The position numbers and the translations under genes were made by a program. A stretch of 64,000 bases of DNA from Svornostia abyssi (GTDB taxonomy: Bacteria; Actinomycetota; Thermoleophilia; Solirubrobacterales; Solirubrobacteraceae), in the NCBI GenBank assembly GCA_024666565.1, contig CP088295.1:310001-374000 (forward strand). Reading direction: 5' to 3'. How positions within the stretch are numbered: the first letter of the stretch is position 1; each line of letters starts with the position of its first letter. The notes under the pieces are model-generated. The model saw only the letters and a program-made list of their open reading frames with translations, made no database searches and had not been told where the DNA came from. Of the stretch, positions 61,319-64,000 are shown piece after piece.

Positions 61319-62572
61319 TCAGCAGGTCGTGGCCGTGGAGGCCGGCACCTTGATGGTGAGGTTCGCGACCGGCGACGCCGCGGCCGTCCCGCTGAAGAAC
61401 TGGTAGGGCACGACGGTCGTCGATCCGGGCAGACCGCAGCCCTTGCGGATCAGCGTGCAGCTCTCCCCGGGCGCCAGGACGTTGCCCGCACAGGTGCCCG
61501 ACGGTGACGGTGCCGGGAACTCGGGTGAGAGCGAGACCGGACCCGAGAGGTCCCCGCTGTTGTACACGGTGAGCGAGAACTCGCGGGAGACCTCGTTCAC
61601 GGTCACGGTCTCGTCGCTCGCGCCGAACCAGACGCGTGAGATGAGGTCCGCGCGGAACGGGAACGTCTGGAACGTCTCGTAGGCGAACGGCCCCGATGTC
61701 GCCAGCCGCAGCAGCCGCAGCTCGCCCGTCAGGTCGCCGGTGCCCGTGCCGTTCACGCCCCAGCTCAGGTCACCGTTGCACGACTCGCCCGGGTCCAGCA
61801 CGCCGCAGCGGTCGCTCACCCCGACGTCCATGAACGTGCTGGCGAACACGCCGTTGGCGCGGTAGCCGTAGTCGCTGACGGAGAAGTCGGGCGACGGCTC
61901 GGTGCCGGTGTTCGTGATGGTGAAGGGCCGCTCCGAGAGGAAGGTCGCATCGCCGTCGTCTCCCGCGGGGATCGCGCCGAGCACGAGCGGGTTCGGCGTC
62001 ATCTCGAGCTTCCAGGCCGGGGCCGGGGGCGCGGGAGACGTGGGTGCCACCGGGCCGGGAGGCAGGACGGTGCCACCCGCGACCGGCGGCGCGGGGAGGG
62101 GCGCGGACGGCGCGGGGGCAGCCGCCCCGGCGCTTGCGGGACGCGCGAGCACCTGCAGTGCACGCTTGGCCGTCCGGCACGCCCCGCGGCGACCCGGGCC
62201 GAGCGCGCGCTTCGCATCAGCACACACCCGGATCTTCCAACTGCCGACGAGCCCTGCCGCAGGCACCGGGGCCCTCAGCGTGACGGTCTCGCGCCGGTCA
62301 GGCTTGATGGTCCGGACGACGACCCGCGCCAGGCGCCGTTCCTTGCGGCCGGCGACGAGGATGACGTCGGCGTGTGTCCCACCAGCCCGCGTGCCGCGGT
62401 TGCCGATCGTCGCGCGCACGGACAGCAGGTCGCCGCTGACCACCGTCGCCGGGGCGGTGAACGACGTCACCGTCAGCGTGGACGGCGTGGCCGCGGGAGA
62501 GGCCGCGGACGCCCCCGGCACGACCACCAGGACGGTCGCGAGCGCGGGGATGACGGCGCGGAACGTGAGCAT
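61319..62572 (-). CDS. Secreted CARDB-like / choice-of-anchor protein
   Basis: About 417 residues. Signal peptide MLTFRAVIPALATVLVVVPG, cleaved near ASAASP. The N-terminal CARDB-like domain (FTAPATVVSGDLLSVRATIG to GLVGSWKIRVCADA) contains a Cys pair with GACRTAKR. A long Ala/Pro linker leads to Ig-like beta domains with PFTITNTGTEPSPDFSVSDY and DPGESCNGDLSWG, then FSLTVYNSGDLSGPVSLSPE and APGESCTLIRKGC; the paired PGESC motifs mark the anchor-type repeat. It is probably a surface adhesive or wall-bound protein. Start ATG 62572. It is followed on the same strand, upstream, by the response regulator. Confidence 0.85.
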   Translation of the reverse strand: MLTFRAVIPALATVLVVVPGASAASPAATPSTLTVTSFTAPATVVSGDLLSVRATIGNRGTRAGGTHADVILVAGRKERRLARVVVRTIKPDRRETVTLRAPVPAAGLVGSWKIRVCADAKRALGPGRRGACRTAKRALQVLARPASAGAAAPAPSAPLPAPPVAGGTVLPPGPVAPTSPAPPAPAWKLEMTPNPLVLGAIPAGDDGDATFLSERPFTITNTGTEPSPDFSVSDYGYRANGVFASTFMDVGVSDRCGVLDPGESCNGDLSWGVNGTGTGDLTGELRLLRLATSGPFAYETFQTFPFRADLISRVWFGASDETVTVNEVSREFSLTVYNSGDLSGPVSLSPEFPAPSPSGTCAGNVLAPGESCTLIRKGCGLPGSTTVVPYQFFSGTAAASPVANLTIKVPASTATTC

Positions 62573-62614
62573 GCCCCCATGCAACCGGGCACACCGTCGG
62601 CGCACCACCACCCC

Positions 62615-62636
62615 AGGGCTGGACCGGGCCAGCCCT
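62615..62636 (-). terminator. Hairpin after the response regulator gene
   Basis: Perfect 8-bp arms AGGGCTGG and CCAGCCCT enclose ACCGGG. It starts one base after the stop of the regulator (62638, minus strand). Confidence 0.65.
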
Positions 62637-62637
62637 C

Positions 62638-63276
62638 CTACGAGGCTTCTTGGTCGCCCAGCGCGATCTCTCCGCGCTCGAGCGCGATGGCGATCGCGTT
62701 GACGCGATTGCGCGCCCGCAGCTTGCGGACCGCGTTGCGCACGTGGGTGCGGATCGTCTCGACGGAGAGGCCGAGCTTCACGGCGACCGCCTCGCCGGTC
62801 ATCCCCTCGGCCATGAGGGCCATGATCTCGCGCTCGCGAGGGGAGAGCTGCGGCATGCGCTCGGTCGCGCGCGGGGACAGGAGCACCCGGTCGAGGCGCG
62901 GGTCCACGTACGAACCGCCGCTGGCAATCGTCTCGATCGCACCCGTGAGCTCGGCGATCGAGCCCGCCTTCAGCGCATACCCGCGCGCGCCGGAATCGAG
63001 GCCTTCGTACAGCAATTCGGCCTCGGTATCGCCCGTGTAGAGGATGACCCCGAGATTCGGATCGCGCTCGAGCAGCTGCCCGGCGAGCTCGATGCCGCTC
63101 TCATCCGGCAGGCGCACGTCGACGATCGCGACCTGCGGGCTCGTCACGGACACGAGATCCATGGCTGCTGCGGCGTTGCCGCAGGTACCAAGGACCTCGA
63201 GACCACTTTGGTCCAACAGGGTCGCCAAGCCTTCGCGTAGCGCCTCGTGATCGTCGATGATGACCAGGCTCGTCAC
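62638..63276 (-). CDS. NarL/FixJ (LuxR-type) response regulator
   Basis: A 212-residue regulator. The receiver begins TSLVIIDDHEALREGLATLL, with the phospho-acceptor Asp in VAIVDVRLPDESG (near residue 53), Thr in LYTGDTEAE and Lys in ALKAGS. The C-terminal LuxR helix-turn-helix is LSPREREIMALMAEGMTGEA then VAVKLGLSVETIRTHVRNAV. No sensor kinase is next to it, so it is an orphan in this window. It is divergent from the WYL regulator, with 119 bases between starts. Confidence 0.94.
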   Translation of the reverse strand: MTSLVIIDDHEALREGLATLLDQSGLEVLGTCGNAAAAMDLVSVTSPQVAIVDVRLPDESGIELAGQLLERDPNLGVILYTGDTEAELLYEGLDSGARGYALKAGSIAELTGAIETIASGGSYVDPRLDRVLLSPRATERMPQLSPREREIMALMAEGMTGEAVAVKLGLSVETIRTHVRNAVRKLRARNRVNAIAIALERGEIALGDQEAS

Positions 63277-63395
63277 GTCTAGCCGGGGACCCTACCCGCT
63301 GCGGGGGACTGAGCGCGACAATCCCGCAAACTGCGGCAATTGCGGTCGACCGACCCGCACCCCGGGCCGCGCACGCGCCGTATCGTGTTCCTCCA

Positions 63396-64000
63396 ATGGC
63401 CAAGGACACGGAAAAGCTGATCCGGCAGCTGTCGCTGATCTCGTATCTCATGGCGGAGCGTCGCCCCGTCACCGCACTGGAGATCCGCCGGGACGTCGAG
63501 GGCTACAGCGGCATGAACGAGGATGCGTTCGCCCGCCGCTTCTACGCCGACCGCGCGGAGCTCGAGTCGCTCGGGATCCAGTTGACGGTCGACAAGCCCG
63601 CAGACGGCATCGCCGAGCAGGAGAACTACTCCCTGCGGCCGGAGAACTTCCACCTCCCCGCGATCGCGTTCAGCGACTCCGAGCTCGCCGCGCTGCAGAC
63701 GGCGCTCACGCTGCTCGACGGCGAGTTCGCGTACGCCGAGCCGCTGCGTCTCGCGTTGCAGCAGCTTTCCTGGGGCCGGCCGAGCCCGCTCAACGCGCCC
63801 GAGCAGCGCGCGGTCGCGCTCGGCATCACCGCGTCGCCCGGCGGCCACGACCTGAGCCAGCGGCTGGCGAAGATCGAAACGGCGATCTTCCGCCAGAAGA
63901 CCGTCACGTTCGACTACTACACGATGGAGCGCGACGCGACCGAGCCGCGCAAGGTCGACCCGTTCGCCCTCCTCTTCCAGAACGGCCAGTTCTATCTCGT
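63396..64000 (+). CDS. WYL domain transcriptional regulator, PafB/PafC-like (3' partial)
   Basis: The window ends inside this gene after about 201 residues. The N-terminal winged helix (MAKDTEKLIRQLSLISYLMA then RRPVTALEIRRDVEGYSGMN, AFARRFYADRAELESLGIQL) is typical of PafB/PafC. A middle helical region follows (FSDSELAALQTALTLLDGEF), and the first strands of the WYL domain appear (IFRQKTVTFDYYTM, RKVDPFALLFQNGQFYLV). In mycobacteria PafBC activates the mitomycin/DNA-damage response. TATCGT at 63381-63386 is nine bases before the ATG. Confidence 0.9.
   Translation, partial: MAKDTEKLIRQLSLISYLMAERRPVTALEIRRDVEGYSGMNEDAFARRFYADRAELESLGIQLTVDKPADGIAEQENYSLRPENFHLPAIAFSDSELAALQTALTLLDGEFAYAEPLRLALQQLSWGRPSPLNAPEQRAVALGITASPGGHDLSQRLAKIETAIFRQKTVTFDYYTMERDATEPRKVDPFALLFQNGQFYL

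Overview
This window is GC-rich bacterial DNA, densely coded on both strands. It looks like an actinobacterium, most likely class Thermoleophilia, order Solirubrobacterales. The grounds are the very high GC, the PafB/PafC-like WYL regulator at the right edge, many fatty-acyl-CoA genes, and NHL-repeat and CARDB-like secreted proteins whose basic, FecR-like C-terminal tail I associate with that order. The taxonomic call is inference. There is one RNA gene (tRNA-Phe) and no sign of phage, insertion sequences or CRISPR. No gene-free stretch exceeds 300 bases; the longest is 11221-11459, where I see nothing convincing.

Layout. 1-14.6 kb is mixed housekeeping: a PAS-GGDEF cyclase (cut by the left edge), a DEAH helicase, a renalase-like oxidase, a secreted M23 peptidase, a DUF3352 lipoprotein, tRNA-Phe, the msrB-msrA methionine sulfoxide repair pair, an O-methyltransferase, a tandem membrane GGDEF protein and two alpha/beta hydrolases. 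14.6-22.7 kb is a five-gene operon resembling the acyclic-terpene (Atu) pathway (acyl-CoA dehydrogenase, SDR, carboxylase beta, carboxylase alpha, AtuA). It is read divergently from a TetR regulator across two matching operator palindromes. 22.7-27.3 kb holds a second TetR, a Baeyer-Villiger-type flavin monooxygenase and an SDR whose promoter carries the same kind of operator as the TetR/monooxygenase promoter, then an alpha-methylacyl-CoA racemase-like gene. 27.3-32.5 kb has a PHP phosphatase, a PfkB kinase, a UbiB kinase, glnK-amt for ammonium and a solitary Phd antitoxin. 32.5-41.1 kb has a VOC protein, a large secreted phospholipase-C-like protein, a degenerate VapC, an AGPS-like flavoenzyme, an ABC exporter pair and a cupin. 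41.2-44.2 kb is an LvaA/LvaB/LvaC-like operon (4-hydroxyacyl-CoA kinase plus acyl-CoA dehydrogenase). 44.2-49.9 kb has a flippase-like membrane protein, a complete Phd-VapC module, a SemiSWEET, CorA, another acyl-CoA dehydrogenase and a small secreted protein. 50-64 kb has a thioester reductase, a UbiB-like pseudokinase, a 164-bp palindromic element, secreted LamG and NHL proteins, an L,D-transpeptidase, two more hydrolases, an EcsC protein, an SDR, an HD hydrolase, a CARDB protein, a LuxR-type response regulator and the WYL regulator (cut by the right edge).

Two genome-wide traits matter to anyone using this annotation. First, many genes have a TAnnnT -10 box only 6-9 bases before the start codon and no Shine-Dalgarno, so leaderless transcription seems common; I used this to choose several starts. 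Second, about eleven otherwise well conserved genes carry a single frameshift. Most sit in G or C runs of six or seven and are repaired by removing one base, which points to base-calling errors rather than real decay. I give such genes as one CDS and note the break.
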